A stretch of DNA of 64,000 bases from NCBI RefSeq assembly GCF_027595985.1, contig NC_073305.1, forward strand, positions 82,431,126 to 82,495,125. The letters run 5' to 3'. The notes below the pieces were generated by a model. The model saw only the letters and a list, made by a program, of their open reading frames with translations, made no database searches and was not told where the DNA came from. Position numbers and translations under genes: made by a program. Shown here piece after piece: positions 10,119 to 20,540 of this stretch. Position 1 is the first letter of the stretch, and each line of letters opens with the position of its first letter. The stretch is from Sorex araneus (taxonomy: Eukaryota > Chordata > Mammalia > Eulipotyphla > Soricidae).

Positions 10119-10677
10119 GAATTTCCTGGCCCCATGCGGCTGTCTTCACCAGGGCCTGCTTGGAGAGGGGTGGGTTGAGTTTCCCTCCCCACCCCAAGCA
10201 GAGCCCCGGCAGCTGAAAACCTCCAGAACCCAGCCACAGCCATGCTCAGGACCACTCTCCACATGCTTGGATGAGCCTCACCCATAAAGGAACCAGCAGA
10301 GGAACCCAGATATGCGGGACCCATGGCTGAGAACTCTAATCCTGCTTGGATCCGGACTGAGTCTCCTCCACCCAGATCCCCAGTTTTCTAGTAGCTTGGC
10401 AGTCACACCCACAAACTGCCCTCTGGCTCCATGTAATCTCATCAATGACCAAGATCCAGAGACTATAAAACAAAGCTCCTGGAAGAGAGTGATGCAGAAT
10501 CTCACACGGCAGAGCCTGGCAAGGTACCTGTGGCGTATTTGATATGCCAAAACCAGTAACAATAATGGGCCTCATTCCCCTGACCCCGAACTCAACAGGG
10601 ACGAATGGAGACGTTACTGTCACCTGCTTGAGCAAATCTATGAACAATGGGACGACAGTGATACAGTGATATAGGGA
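10119..10677 (+). mobile_element. SOR-C composite element, complete, 9-bp duplication
   Basis: Reference copy of the composite, about 559 bp. The 9-bp word 'tacatggca' lies at 10110-10118 and 10678-10686, exactly at the two ends, so the element moved as one unit. The 5' part is GC-rich ('ggctgtcttcaccaggg', 'cccagccacagccatgctc', 'ggaaccagcagaggaaccc', 'ggcagtcacacccacaaact') and ends in 'agagactataaaacaaagct', a TATA-like motif. The 3' part is SOR-B-like ('gcagagcctggcaaggtacc', 'atgccaaaaccagtaac') with the extra 'gggcctcattcccctgac' word, ending in 'gacagtgatacagtgata'. There is no poly(A) and no open frame of note. Family identity is my inference; it may already be catalogued under another name. 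Confidence 0.85.
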
Positions 10678-10686
10678 TACATGGCA

Positions 10687-11377
10687 ATAATTCTAGTTTG
10701 AGTAACTGTCTATTCCGTGTCAGTAAGCCCAAACAGGATGAGAAGGAAGGTTACAAAAGTAAAGAGTTGCATAAGTATGAAAAATATAAAGCAATGTCTT
10801 ACACTTGGCCCAATAACTTCATTCATCCATTTGTTCACTGATATTCCAGGAAAAAGATATTGAGGGTGTTATTTGACTGGACAATGATGGGGCAGATGAT
10901 TAAAAATCAAGACAACCTGAAAGTTTTAGAATATATGGTAGCTCTGGTAAGCCATGAAAGTAATGTTCCCCCATGTCAATTTAATCCTGAGATTATGTTA
11001 GGTTACCTGGCAAGTGGGAATTAAAACTGCAGATGAGATTAAATTTGCTCATTTGCTGAGTCGAAATGGGAGAATTATCCTGTATATTCCAGGTGGCCAG
11101 TGTAATTCCAAGAGATCCAATAAAAGGAAGTTAGGAGTCAGTAAGAAAGATTTGAAGATACTATACTTCTGGCTTTGAAGATGTAGGGAGAGGCAGAAAA
11201 CCAAAGAATACAGGAAGCTTCTAAGCACAGAAAAGGGAAGAAACATGATTTCCATTAGTGCCTCCAGAGAACTAGCCTTGCTAGACACCTTATTAATGCC
11301 TGGGACCCATTTGAACTTCTGTCTTTCAGAACTATAAAATAATACATTGTGTTGTTTCAGATCAACAAATTTGTTGT
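10687..11377. other. no gene recognised
   Basis: Single-copy-like DNA between two SOR insertions. Part of it (10860-11330) could be an old LTR or LINE remnant but I cannot assign it. Confidence 0.4.
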
Positions 11378-11386
11378 AACTGAAAC

Positions 11387-11644
11387 TATCACTGTATCAC
11401 TGTAGCACTGTCATCCTGTTGTTCATCGATTTGCTTGAGTGGGCACCAGTAACATCTCCATTGTGAGACTTATTGTTACTGTTTTTGGCATATCGAATAT
11501 GCTATGGGAAGCTTGCCAGGCCCTGCTGTGTGGGCGGGATACTATCAGTAGCTTTCTGGGCTCTCCAAGAGGGACAGAGGAATTGAACTCAGGTCAGCTA
11601 CATGCAAGGCAAACGCCCTACCCACTGTGCTATCGCTCCAGCCC
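11387..11644 (-). repeat. SOR-B SINE with 9-bp target duplication
   Basis: Full-length antisense copy. The word 'aactgaaac' stands at 11378-11386 and 11645-11653, abutting the tail and the head. On the sense strand the element ends 'acagtgctacagtgataca' with no A-run, so the duplication proves that the short-repeat tail is the true 3' end. Confidence 0.93.
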
Positions 11645-12525
11645 AACTGAAACCATATAGTGCTTAAAAACTCAATGGCAACTTAATTTAAAACTGGTCA
11701 AACCAACAGCACAAGCAATTGATTTTAGTAAACAGATGCCACCTGGTGGGTGAAATTGTATAGTGACTGACCTGAAATAGCAACTTGCAACAATTCCCTA
11801 AGAAAGAGGAATACTGTGCTCTAAGCATGGAAGTGGGCTTATTTTATTGTGAGATTCAATGTTTAAAAAAGAATAGTTATTCATGTAAGTCATCACTTAA
11901 TATGTTAGATAACAAAACTTGTAAAGATCAGTGATTTTAACATTTTATTGCAAGAAAATATAACATAAATAGGCAAATAAGCAATGTGCCAAGGAAAAAT
12001 TAATCAGTTTTGATGCCATTAACTGGTTTAGGGATATTTATTTCTCCATTAAGATTTACTCCTTAAAGTGGCAGGCTAAAATTAATATTTGTTGCAGTTC
12101 TATGTATCATCAATGAAGTAGAAAAGAAAATTTAAAATCCTACTTACAATACATCAAATAAACTTAACAAAGGAGGTGGATGAATTGCAAAACTGAAAGT
12201 CACTGTTAAAATAAAGGGTAGAAGGCACAAGAAGATGGAAAAATATTTTGTTCTTGGATACGAAAGATCCACATACTTCACATAATGACCTCTCTACTCA
12301 AAGCATGATATAGATTCAATGCAATCTCTACCATCATCCAATGGTATTCTCTAAGGAAATCTAACAAATGCTACCATAATTTGTAAGTGCTCTCAAAAGC
12401 ACTTTTTTGATAGCCAAAGAAATCTTATGACAAAAGAAGAAAGGAGGTCACAATCCCTCACTTCCACACCGACTTCAAACTCTACTATAGAATTATGGTA
12501 ATCAAAACAAAAGAATAAAACAAAG

Positions 12526-12838
12526 GGCTGGGGAGATGACAATGGAGGCCAGGGACACAAGCTTTATACACATAGATCTCTGGTTTAATCCCAGCACCCA
12601 TGGTGGACCCCTCTAACACCACTGGTGTAGCCCTGGGGATACCTAAACAATGCAAAATGTGGCCCAGTAGAACCGAGGCATGACCACATGTCATTTGTGG
12701 TCCATTGCATCACAGGGCCTGAACATCACTGCATCATCAGACTCTGGCACTGAACTCGCCAGCAGATTGGCTGAGTACTGCCAAAAATGGCCACAGACTA
12801 CCTGAGCAGTGTTTGCTCCCCTTCCCTCAATAAAGAAT
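12526..12838 (+). repeat. atypical SINE-headed element
   Basis: Begins 'gggctggggagatgaca' like a SOR head and continues 'ctctggtttaatcccagcac', but the following 200 bp ('cattgcatcacagggcctga' and onward) do not match SOR-A, SOR-B or SOR-C. It ends near 'caataaagaataaaaac'. It may be an older SINE family or a SINE fused to another repeat. It interrupts the old L1. Confidence 0.5.
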
Positions 12839-12844
12839 AAAAAC

Positions 12845-13026
12845 AGGGGGCTGGATCGATAGCACATCGGGTAGGGCGTTTGCCATGTATGCGGCTGACC
12901 TGGATTCGATCCCTAGCATCCCATATGGTACCCCCTCCCCCCACCAGCATGGCCAGGAGTAATTCCTGAGTGCATGATCCAGGAGTAACCCCTGTGCATT
13001 GCTGGGTGTGACATACACACACACAG
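12845..13026 (+). repeat. SOR-A SINE
   Basis: Sense copy from 'gggggctggatcgatagcac' to 'gctgggtgtgac', followed by a short ACACAC stretch in place of the A-tail. It lies directly behind the atypical element inside the old L1. Confidence 0.85.
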
Positions 13027-13320
13027 AATAAAATCAGATCACTATTTCATACCAAAAGTTAACTCAGAATTAAAAGTTAGCTCAGGATTAAAGACATGAA
13101 ACTTAGATATAAAATTTATATCTAAAACTGTAAAGTATGTTGAAGAAAACAGGCAAAACAGTCTGTAATATTAATTTCAGTTATAACTAATTTGACTCCA
13201 ATGACAAGGAAATAAAATAAAGGAATGAAAATGAAATAAAAAATAAAAGATTAAATAAAAGAAATAAAATAAAAAATAAATGGATGGTATTATGTCATAA
13301 TAAAATCTTCTTCACAGTAA

Positions 13321-13497
13321 GGGGATAGAGTGATAGTACCGTGGGTAGGGTGTTTGCCTTGTACGCGGCCAACCCGGGTTTGATTCCCAGCATCCCATAT
13401 GGTCCCCTGAGCACCACCAGGTGTAATTCCTGAGTGCAGAGCCAGGATTAACCCCTGTGCATCACCGGGTGTGACTCAAAAAGTCAAAAATTTTTTT
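13321..13497 (+). repeat. SOR-A SINE with 12-bp target duplication
   Basis: Sense copy from 'gggatagagtgatag' to 'gtgtgactcaaaaagtc' plus A/T tail. 'tcttcacagtaa' at 13309-13320 matches 'tcttcacaataa' at 13498-13509 with one mismatch. Confidence 0.88.
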
Positions 13498-13829
13498 TCT
13501 TCACAATAAAATAAACTATTATTAAAATAAGAAATAATCCTACAGAATAGGAGAATTATCACACATGATACATTGATAATACACAAAAGAAACTCACAAA
13601 ACTCAGCATGAAGAAAACAAACAACCCCATCAAAATATGAGGAGGAACACTGAACAAAGAGTGTACCAAGGAAGTGTACTCAAGTAGCCAGTAGGCACAC
13701 AGAAGCAAAATGTTCATTATCACAGAACAGGGAACATGCAAGTCAAATTGACAATTAGATAGCACTTCACACCTGATAATGGCTTATATCAAAAAAGTCA
13801 GGAACAAGTGTTGACAGTTGTCAGTGATT

Positions 13830-13866
13830 GGTGTGTGTGTGCGTGTGTGTGTATTTGTGTGTGTGT
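13830..13866. repeat. (TG)n microsatellite
   Basis: Interrupted TG run inside old L1 sequence. Confidence 0.9.
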
Positions 13867-14010
13867 CCTCAGTGGAAAACAATATGGTGAACGTTCAAAC
13901 TCTTAAAATTAGATCTATATATGATGCAGTTGCACACCTAGATATGTACCCGCAAAATACAAATATATGAATTCAATGAGATATGTGCTCTACTATGTTA
14001 ATTGCGGCAC

Positions 14011-14695
14011 TTTTTTCTTTTTTTTTCTTTTTTTCTTTTTATTAGTGAATCACCGTGGGGGTACCGTTACAGACTTACAAACTTTCATGCTTAAGTTTCA
14101 GTCATACAATAATCGAGTACCCATCCCTCCACCAGTGTCCATCTTTCACCATCAATGGTCCCCAAATCCCTCCCACCACCCCCACCCCGCTACCCTACCC
14201 CCCAACCCCGCCTTTTGCCCTCTCTCTTCTTTTGGGTATTTTGGTTTGCAGTAGAGGTATTAAGTGGCCATCATGTTCAGTCTGTAGTCTACTTTCAGCC
14301 TGCCTCTCCCATCCCAAATGGACCTCCTAGCACCCTTTACTTGGTGGTCCCTTCTCTATCTGAGCTGCCTTTTCCCCCAGTGTGTGAGGATACTTCTAAG
14401 CTGTGGAGTAATCCTCCTGGTATTTATCTCTGCTGTTCTTGGGTGTTAGTCTCCCATTCTGTTACTTTACATTGCACAAATGAGTGTGATCTTTCTATGT
14501 CTGTCCCTCTCTTTCTGACTCTTTTTACCTAACATGATACTTTCCATGTTGCTCCACCTATATGCAAATTTCATGACTTCATCTTTTCTAACAGCTGCAT
14601 AGTATTCCATTATGTAAATGTACCAAAGTTTCTTTAACTAGTCATCTGTTCTCGGGCACTGTTTTTATTTTCCAGATCTGGCTATTGTAAACAGA
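14011..14695 (-). mobile_element. younger L1 3' end nested in the old L1
   Basis: On the - strand this is an L1 3' end. The T-rich start at 14011 is its A-tail, followed by the 3' UTR ('gtgaatcaccgtgggggta', 'cccatccctccaccagtgtc') and then the ORF2 end region ('cagctgcatagtattccat', 'tctggctattgtaaacag'). It is inserted into the old L1 between 'gcggcac' (14004-14010) and 'gcagcac' (14696-14702), a likely 7-bp duplication with one difference. Opposite orientation to its host. Confidence 0.85.
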
Positions 14696-15199
14696 GCAGC
14701 ACTATTTTTCTATAACAAGATATGGAACAGCCCAGTGCTCAATAACAAACAAATGGTTGAAGAAAATGTGGCACAGGCACACACACATATATAAATGGAG
14801 AATATTTATATAACATATCATACTAAGTGATGTAAGATGTGATCATAAGATGTGACAAAAGATGTGACACACAGATCCTATTATCATAATATTTTTACGC
14901 TTGTTATTTCCATGCTTTTGACTCTAGGGTCTTACTTTCCTCATAAAACTTATTTTAATGGGATGTATTAGATTTCAAGCTCATTTAATTTCTTAAGCAT
15001 TTCACCACCTTACATCATTTCTTGTTATTTCTCCAGAATCATTGCAAATGGAGAAAAGGAAGAACTTGTGCACTCAGTAAGAAACTACACCTGAAAACAC
15101 TGGATCTACCTTTTACCTGTTATAAATTTCAATAGTGCCAAGGCGGAGAAGACTCTATATGATCTACTTTGAACACTCTGGTGTTGGTAGGTATTAATT

Positions 15200-15400
15200 T
15201 TATTAATTTAACCTGGAGCGATAGCACAGCAGGTAGGGCGTTTGCCTTGCACTCAGCCAACCTGGGTTCGATTCCTCCATCCCTCTCAGAGTGCCCAGAA
15301 GCTATTGAGAGTATCCTGCCCGCATGGCAGAGCCTGGCAAGCTACCCGTGGAATATTCAATATGCCAAAAACAGTAATGATGTGACAATGACTAATTTTA
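15200..15400 (+). repeat. SOR-B SINE, 3'-shortened
   Basis: Head 'cctggagcgatagcacagc' and body up to 'atatgccaaaaacagtaatg'. The 'cgagcaaatcgat' segment and tail are missing. Confidence 0.85.
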
Positions 15401-15481
15401 ACCTGAAACAATTCAATTTTCCTAACTCTTCTGCTTCATGGAAATGTACCTTCATTTTAGTACAATTAATGACAAGTGATA

Positions 15482-15662
15482 TCTTTTCTTTGGGGTGGGG
15501 GGATTTTCACACCCGGCGATGCACAGGGGTTACTCCTGGCTCATGCACTCAGGAATTACTCCTGGTGGTGTTTGGGGGACCATATGGGATGCTGGGAATA
15601 GAACCCGATTTGGCTGCGTGCAAGGCAAACACCCTACCCACTGTGCTATCAGTCCAGCCCCT
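15482..15662 (-). repeat. SOR-A SINE with 8-bp target duplication
   Basis: Antisense copy ending at 'atcagtccagcccc'. 'aagtgata' at 15474-15481 and 15663-15670 flanks it. The A-tail side is G/T-rich ('ggggtggggggatttt') rather than a clean T-run. Confidence 0.88.
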
Positions 15663-16281
15663 AAGTGATAGCATTTTTAAAAGCGAAAACACATATCATG
15701 ATCCTTTAAATACTGGTGTCAATATGAGTGAGGTCTTCATAATTGTTTGCCAAATACTTTAAATCAGCAAGGAGACCAAGGGAATCACCTATAGCAATGA
15801 TTATAATCTAATGAGAGAGACAGTATTTCCAACTTCAATTTATATATCAGTAGAAAAATATTAAAGATTAGCAAAGCTATCTTCATATAATGCCTTAGAA
15901 TAGAGCATTTTTCTATGAGAAAAGAGGGCAGTGAGATCCCAGTGGTAGAAAAATGGAAAAAATGTGACTAAAATTTAACACCAAATGGGAGCAAGGCCTA
16001 ACCCTAAGCTCAAGGAAGCAGACAACTGGTTCCTGGGAAGTCAGTCAAGAACTGGTGTTGAGCAAGGAACAGATGGGAATATCTTGGAAGGTGAATTTCT
16101 GGGGGATTCTGGAGTCAGGAGACAGAGAACCATAAAAGAAAAAAAATGTCTTGAGGTTAGGATGTAAAGGTAAACAAACAACAGCAGCAACATTTGAACA
16201 AAAATCCACTGAGAGGAGCATCAAAGAATCAGAAGGTAGATAAAAAGAGTAAACTTTTTTTTAAAAAAATTATGCTTTGAG

Positions 16282-16445
16282 AAGGGAAGTGGTTCCTCAG
16301 TCTGGAGTATAGACTTTGCATAGGAGACCCCTGGGTTCAATACCTTACCTTACATGATCCCTTGTATCACCAGAAATGAACTCTGAGCACTACTACTGGA
16401 GTAACCCTTGAGTACTGCTGGGTGATGTCTCAGAGTCAAACTATG
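16282..16445 (+). repeat. old SOR-like SINE
   Basis: Diverged sense copy: 'ggagacccctgggttcaat', 'gagcactactactggagtaa', 'cttgagtactgctgggtga'. Confidence 0.55.
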
Positions 16446-16462
16446 AAACAAAATGCTTTATT

Positions 16463-16646
16463 TTATTTCTTTTTTTTGCTTTTTTGGTCACACACGGTGA
16501 TGCACAGGGCTTACTCCTGGCTCTGCATGCAGGCATTACTCCAAATGGTGCTTAGGGGACCATATGGGATGCTGGGAATCGAACCCGGGTCAGCCTAGTG
16601 CAAGGCAAATGCCCTACCTGCTGTGCTATTGCTCCAGCCCCACAAG
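16463..16646 (-). repeat. SOR-A SINE with 10-bp target duplication
   Basis: Antisense copy with a long T-rich start and 'tattgctccagcccc' end. 'atgctttatt' occurs at 16453-16462 and 16647-16656. Confidence 0.9.
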
Positions 16647-16894
16647 ATGCTTTATTGGAACAACAGAAATAGCACTGATCAAGGATATTGATTCTTAAAT
16701 GTAAATTTTGTACTTGAGAAGAAATATAGGATAAAGATATAAAAAGTCAGTTCATAGTAAAGAGTCTTAGATTCCTTAGACATTTTATAAAACAGGCTAA
16801 TTCTGTAGTAAGGGAAATATCAATTCAACCTACATGAGAATACCATTTATCAAATATTCAAAAAACTGTTTGGCACCTCATTGTCTCATTTGGG

Positions 16895-17050
16895 GTCAGA
16901 GAAGTAATACAGAGGTTAAGGCACTTCCCTTGCGTGTGGCACTGCTTCCATGACAATAATTCAAGTCCCAACACTGTATTTGGTCCCCTAAGAATCACCA
17001 GCTACAGCCTTTGAGCAACATTGAGGTGCTCCTCACTTCCTCAAAATTGA
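16895..17050 (+). repeat. very old SOR-like SINE
   Basis: Weak but ordered match: 'gtaatacagaggttaaggca', 'cttcccttgcgtgtgg', 'ggtcccctaagaatcacca'. Confidence 0.45.
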
Positions 17051-17224
17051 TATTCTCATTTCTGGTTGTTGTGAAAATAACATTACCTTTGTTGAGGGGG
17101 TTTGACAATGTTTAACAAATACACACACTTTTACTATTTTGCCTCTACCATTTTTAGTAAAACAGTGTTTTAACACACTTACCCCCAAATAGGCCACAGA
17201 ATGTTAAAGAAATTATTCACTGAT

Positions 17225-17490
17225 ACTCTGCTCATATTAACAAAAGATTGAAATCAAACCCAATATTAATCAATTAGGAGCTGAATAAATGAACTGCAGT
17301 GTGTCCTTATAGTGGAGCACTGTGCAGAAATAAACCAGAGCAAGGATGTATGTTGTAAAGTAGTAATGCAAGAGGCAGAGTCTACATAGATGGTAATATT
17401 TTGCAAAAGAAAGAAGAAAAATTGAACTAAACATATATGCAGTTGTTTATTAAAAACTACTTTCATAGGAACATAGCCCAAAGTATGACA
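17225..17490 (+). repeat. old LINE 3' end (L1-like)
   Basis: The order 'aattaggagctgaataaatg', 'gtgtccttatagtggagcac', 'gtgcagaaataaa' recalls the 3' end of old L1 families (the 'one copy changes per cycle' region just before the ORF2 stop). Too diverged to name a subfamily. Confidence 0.4.
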
Positions 17491-17741
17491 TACTTCTACT
17501 GATAGAATGAAGGAGGTTTGGGGGCAAAGAATGGATTGGACTGTCTAGGCAGGTGTATTTTTTTTTTGTATGAAACTAAACACCATGATTTACAAAGTTT
17601 TTCACCACACAGTTTGTTTCAGGTATTCAATGTGCTAATGCCAGTTCCATCACCAGTGTACCTTTCCTTCTACCAATATTCCTAGCTTTCCATTCATCCT
17701 CTAAGCCTGCTCTTTTAGCAGGCACAAAATAATTCATTTTA

Positions 17742-18000
17742 TATTGGACTGGAGCGATAGCACAGTGGGTAGGGTATTTCCCTTGCACACAGCCGACCCA
17801 GGTTTGATTCCTCTGTCCCTCTTGGAGAACCCGGCAAGCTAGCAAGAGTATCTCACTCTCACGGCAGAGGCTGGCAAGTTACCTGTGGCATATTTGATAT
17901 GCCAAAAATAGTAATAACAAGTCTCACAATGGAGACGTTACTGGTGCCCGCTTGAGCAAATTGATGAACAATGGGACTACAGTGCTGTAGCTTGTAGACT
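17742..18000 (+). repeat. SOR-B SINE
   Basis: Complete sense copy from 'actggagcgatagcacagtg' to 'gaacaatgggactacagtgc'. The word 'tatattg' just upstream (about 17739-17745) recurs after the tail (18020-18026), a plausible 7-bp duplication. The tail has grown into an irregular 'gtagactacagtatagact' stretch. Confidence 0.9.
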
Positions 18001-18029
18001 ACAGTATAGACTGTAGTGCTATATTGCTT

Positions 18030-18500
18030 GTTAAATTGTTACTAAAGTCACAGCCCAAGGATTTTCTGAGACATTAGGTGCTAGTTGAGCCTTCTGTGTT
18101 ATTGTTTTCACTCATGAGCTTAGTGGGCTTCTATACAAACTTTCTCATCTAATTTTCTGTGCTTCTACTGGACTGTCAGCTATGTGAAGTTTGGAGGTGG
18201 TGTGTGGCTTCATATGCTTTTGTATTGGGACGATCAGCTGACAGTGTCTTGTCTAGATCAGTAGTTAAACTGAGGCATTTCTCTGGCAGCTTTGGGAGCC
18301 AGATATGGGTGGATGGAGCACTGGGACTTTGGCACAGAGGGGACTCAGTCTGCCCCCTGTCTGCAAAGTCTCCAGAGATTGGAGCCTGGTGACTGCCAGG
18401 CCTACTTGGAATAATTCAGCTGTCAGCCTTTCTCTGAGATCAGTCCTGAAGCTGGGAGGTGCATTATTTTTGTCTGGCTGCTAATAGGCTTAGTTGTTTA
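18030..18500. other. no gene recognised
   Basis: G/T-rich sequence immediately left of an L1 ORF2 fragment. It could be flanking unique DNA or an unknown repeat. The open frame within it shows no family. Confidence 0.4.
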
Positions 18501-19026
18501 AACAGAACACAACCTCCACTAATAGCTAAAGCAATCCTTGGGGAAAAAAAGATGAGTGGCATCACCTTTCCCAACTTCAAACTGTACTACAAAGCAGTAG
18601 TAATTAAAACAGCATGGTATTGGGCTAGAAACAGACCTGCAGACCAATGGAACAGAGTTGAATATTCTGTCACAGACTCTTAAATATATGATCACTTAAT
18701 CTTTGACAAAGGAGCAAGAAATGTGAAATGAAACAAGGAAAACAAGTGGTACTGGGAAAACTAGACAGCTACCTGCAAAGAAATTGACTCTGACCTCTGT
18801 CAAATGCCAGGCACAAAAGTCATATCAAGGTGGATTAAAGACCTCAGTATCAGACCTGAATCCATAAGGTACAGGGAGGAAAATGTAGGCAGAAGCCTCC
18901 ATGACATTGAAGCTAAAAGCATCTTTAAGGATGAAACACCACTGACCAAGCAAGTAGAAACAAACAAAAACAAATTGGACTACGTTAAATCAAGAAGCTT
19001 CTGCATCTAAAAAGAAACAGTGACCA

Positions 19027-19237
19027 GGGCTGGAGCAATAGCACAGTGGGTAGGGCGTTTTCCTTGCACTCGGCCAACCCAGGTTCAATTCCCAGCATCC
19101 CATATGGTCCCTTGAGCACCACCAGGGGTAATGCCTGAGTGCAGAGCCAGGAGTAAGCCGTGTGAATCACCGTGTGTGACCCAAAAAGCAAAAAAACAAA
19201 ACCAAAAAACCAAAAAACCAAAAAAAACAAAAAAAAT
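19027..19237 (+). repeat. SOR-A SINE inside L1, 12-bp duplication
   Basis: Sense copy from 'gggctggagcaatagcacag' to 'gtgtgacccaaaaagc' with an A-rich tail carrying 'ccaaaaaa' units. 'aaacagtgacca' at 19015-19026 and 19238-19249 flanks it exactly, and removing it restores the L1 ORF2 sequence. Confidence 0.96.
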
Positions 19238-20011
19238 AAACAGTGACCAAAATACAGAGAGAGCCAGAGTCCATGGAATGGGAATGAATATTTACCCAAT
19301 AGCCATCTGATAAAGAATTAATATCCGGGATATACAAGACACTAGTAGAATTGTATAATTGTATAAGAAAAGAGCTCCAACCTTGTCAAAAATTGGGAGA
19401 AGAAATGAACAGAAACTTCCTCAAAAAAGAAATACAAATGGCCAAAAGTCACATGAAAAAATATTCCAAATCACTAATCATCAGGGAGATGCAAATCAAA
19501 ACAACAATAAGATATCATCTCATACCACAGAGAATGGCACACAAAAGTATGAAAGCAACCAGTGCTGGTGTGGATGTGGGGAGAAGGGGACACTCTCACT
19601 GTTGGTGGGAATGCTGACTGGTCCAGCCTTTCTGGAAAACGACATGGGCATTTCTTCAAAAATTAGAAATTGAGCTTCCGTATGACCCCCACAATATCAC
19701 TTCTGGGAGTATATCCTGAGGGTGCAAAAAAGCACAGACATCTGCACCTGTATGTTTATTGCAGCATTGTTCACAATAGCCAGAATCTGGAAACAACATG
19801 AGTGCCCAAGAGCAGACGACTGGTTAAAGAAAGACTGGTTCATTTACACAATGGAATACTATGCAGCTGTTAGGGAAGATGAAGTCATGAAATTTGCTTA
19901 TAAATGGATAGCCATGGAGAGAGTATCATGCTAAGTGAAATGAGTCAGAAAGAGAGGGACAGACATAGAATGACTACACTCATTTCTGGAACATAAAAGA
20001 ACATAATATGT

Positions 20012-20540
20012 TGTTGAGGTCTCAGCAGCCAGCCTGAGACTTTGACCAAACCTCCTGCCCCTCAAAGCAAGAGCCGGCCCTGTTTACAGGGGCCCGGGGC
20101 TTGCTCCAGCATTCCACACACAGGCACTCTGGTTGAGGAGACAATGGGATGAGGGGTGTGACAGTTAACATTTGTCTGAGTTGATTAACCCGGCCCTGAG
20201 ATTGGGGAATACAAATCATTAACTAGCATCTGTACTGAGATTGATGAGATAAGCTGATACATGCGTGGAATGTTCCCCCCCCCATCCCCAGATAGTGTGC
20301 ATAGAAACCCCTGTGTAAGAGTCAATAAACGGAGACTGCTTGACCACCAGACTCCCCCCTCTGCGGTGTTCTTTCTCGGTTTCTTTCTCAACAGCGGCAG
20401 TAGCAGGAATCCCGCAGTGAGCAGAGGGCCAGGAAAGAGGCTTCTCCCTTTCCCACTCCCTCTCCCATAGGGAGTAAGTCCCGGGGACTTCAGGGGATCA
20501 TATTCCAGTGTGCCGGGGTCAACTGGCCAGGACTCTGACA
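20012..20540 (+). mobile_element. solo LTR of an endogenous retrovirus, 529 bp, 6-bp duplication
   Basis: Starts TGTTGAGG and ends CTCTGACA (TG...CA ends), flanked by 'atatgt' at 20006-20011 and 20541-20546. Removing it rejoins the L1 3' UTR ('acataatatgtgactgacac'). A polyadenylation signal AATAAA lies at 20324-20329, about two-thirds in, with a CT-rich U5-like part after it. A 6-bp duplication is typical of class II (ERVK-like) integrases, so I infer that class. No viral genes remain; one LTR is what recombination between two LTRs leaves. Orientation follows from the poly(A) signal. Confidence 0.88.

Larger units (their letters stand above)
12080..14900 (+). mobile_element. old L1 (ORF2 3' part), interrupted by later insertions
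   Basis: Scattered L1 ORF2-like nucleotide segments on the + strand: 12280-12520 ('gattcaatgcaatctctacc', 'cttcaaactctactatag'), 13040-13320, 13540-13960 and 14703-14830 ('tataacaagatatggaacag', 'aaatggttgaagaaaatgtg'). Between them sit three SINE insertions and a younger L1 in opposite orientation. Heavily mutated, no usable reading frame. The exact start is uncertain. Confidence 0.7.

Noticed and set aside
14160-14532. Pro-rich 125-codon open frame
   Set aside because: Lies entirely in an antisense L1 3' UTR.
15169-15762. 197-codon open frame on the + strand
   Set aside because: Spans a SOR-B and an antisense SOR-A copy; no protein family, no splice context.
19351-19673. Open frames as a working L1 ORF2
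   Set aside because: Short frames interrupted by indels, with a SINE and an LTR inserted; only a 5'-truncated remnant.
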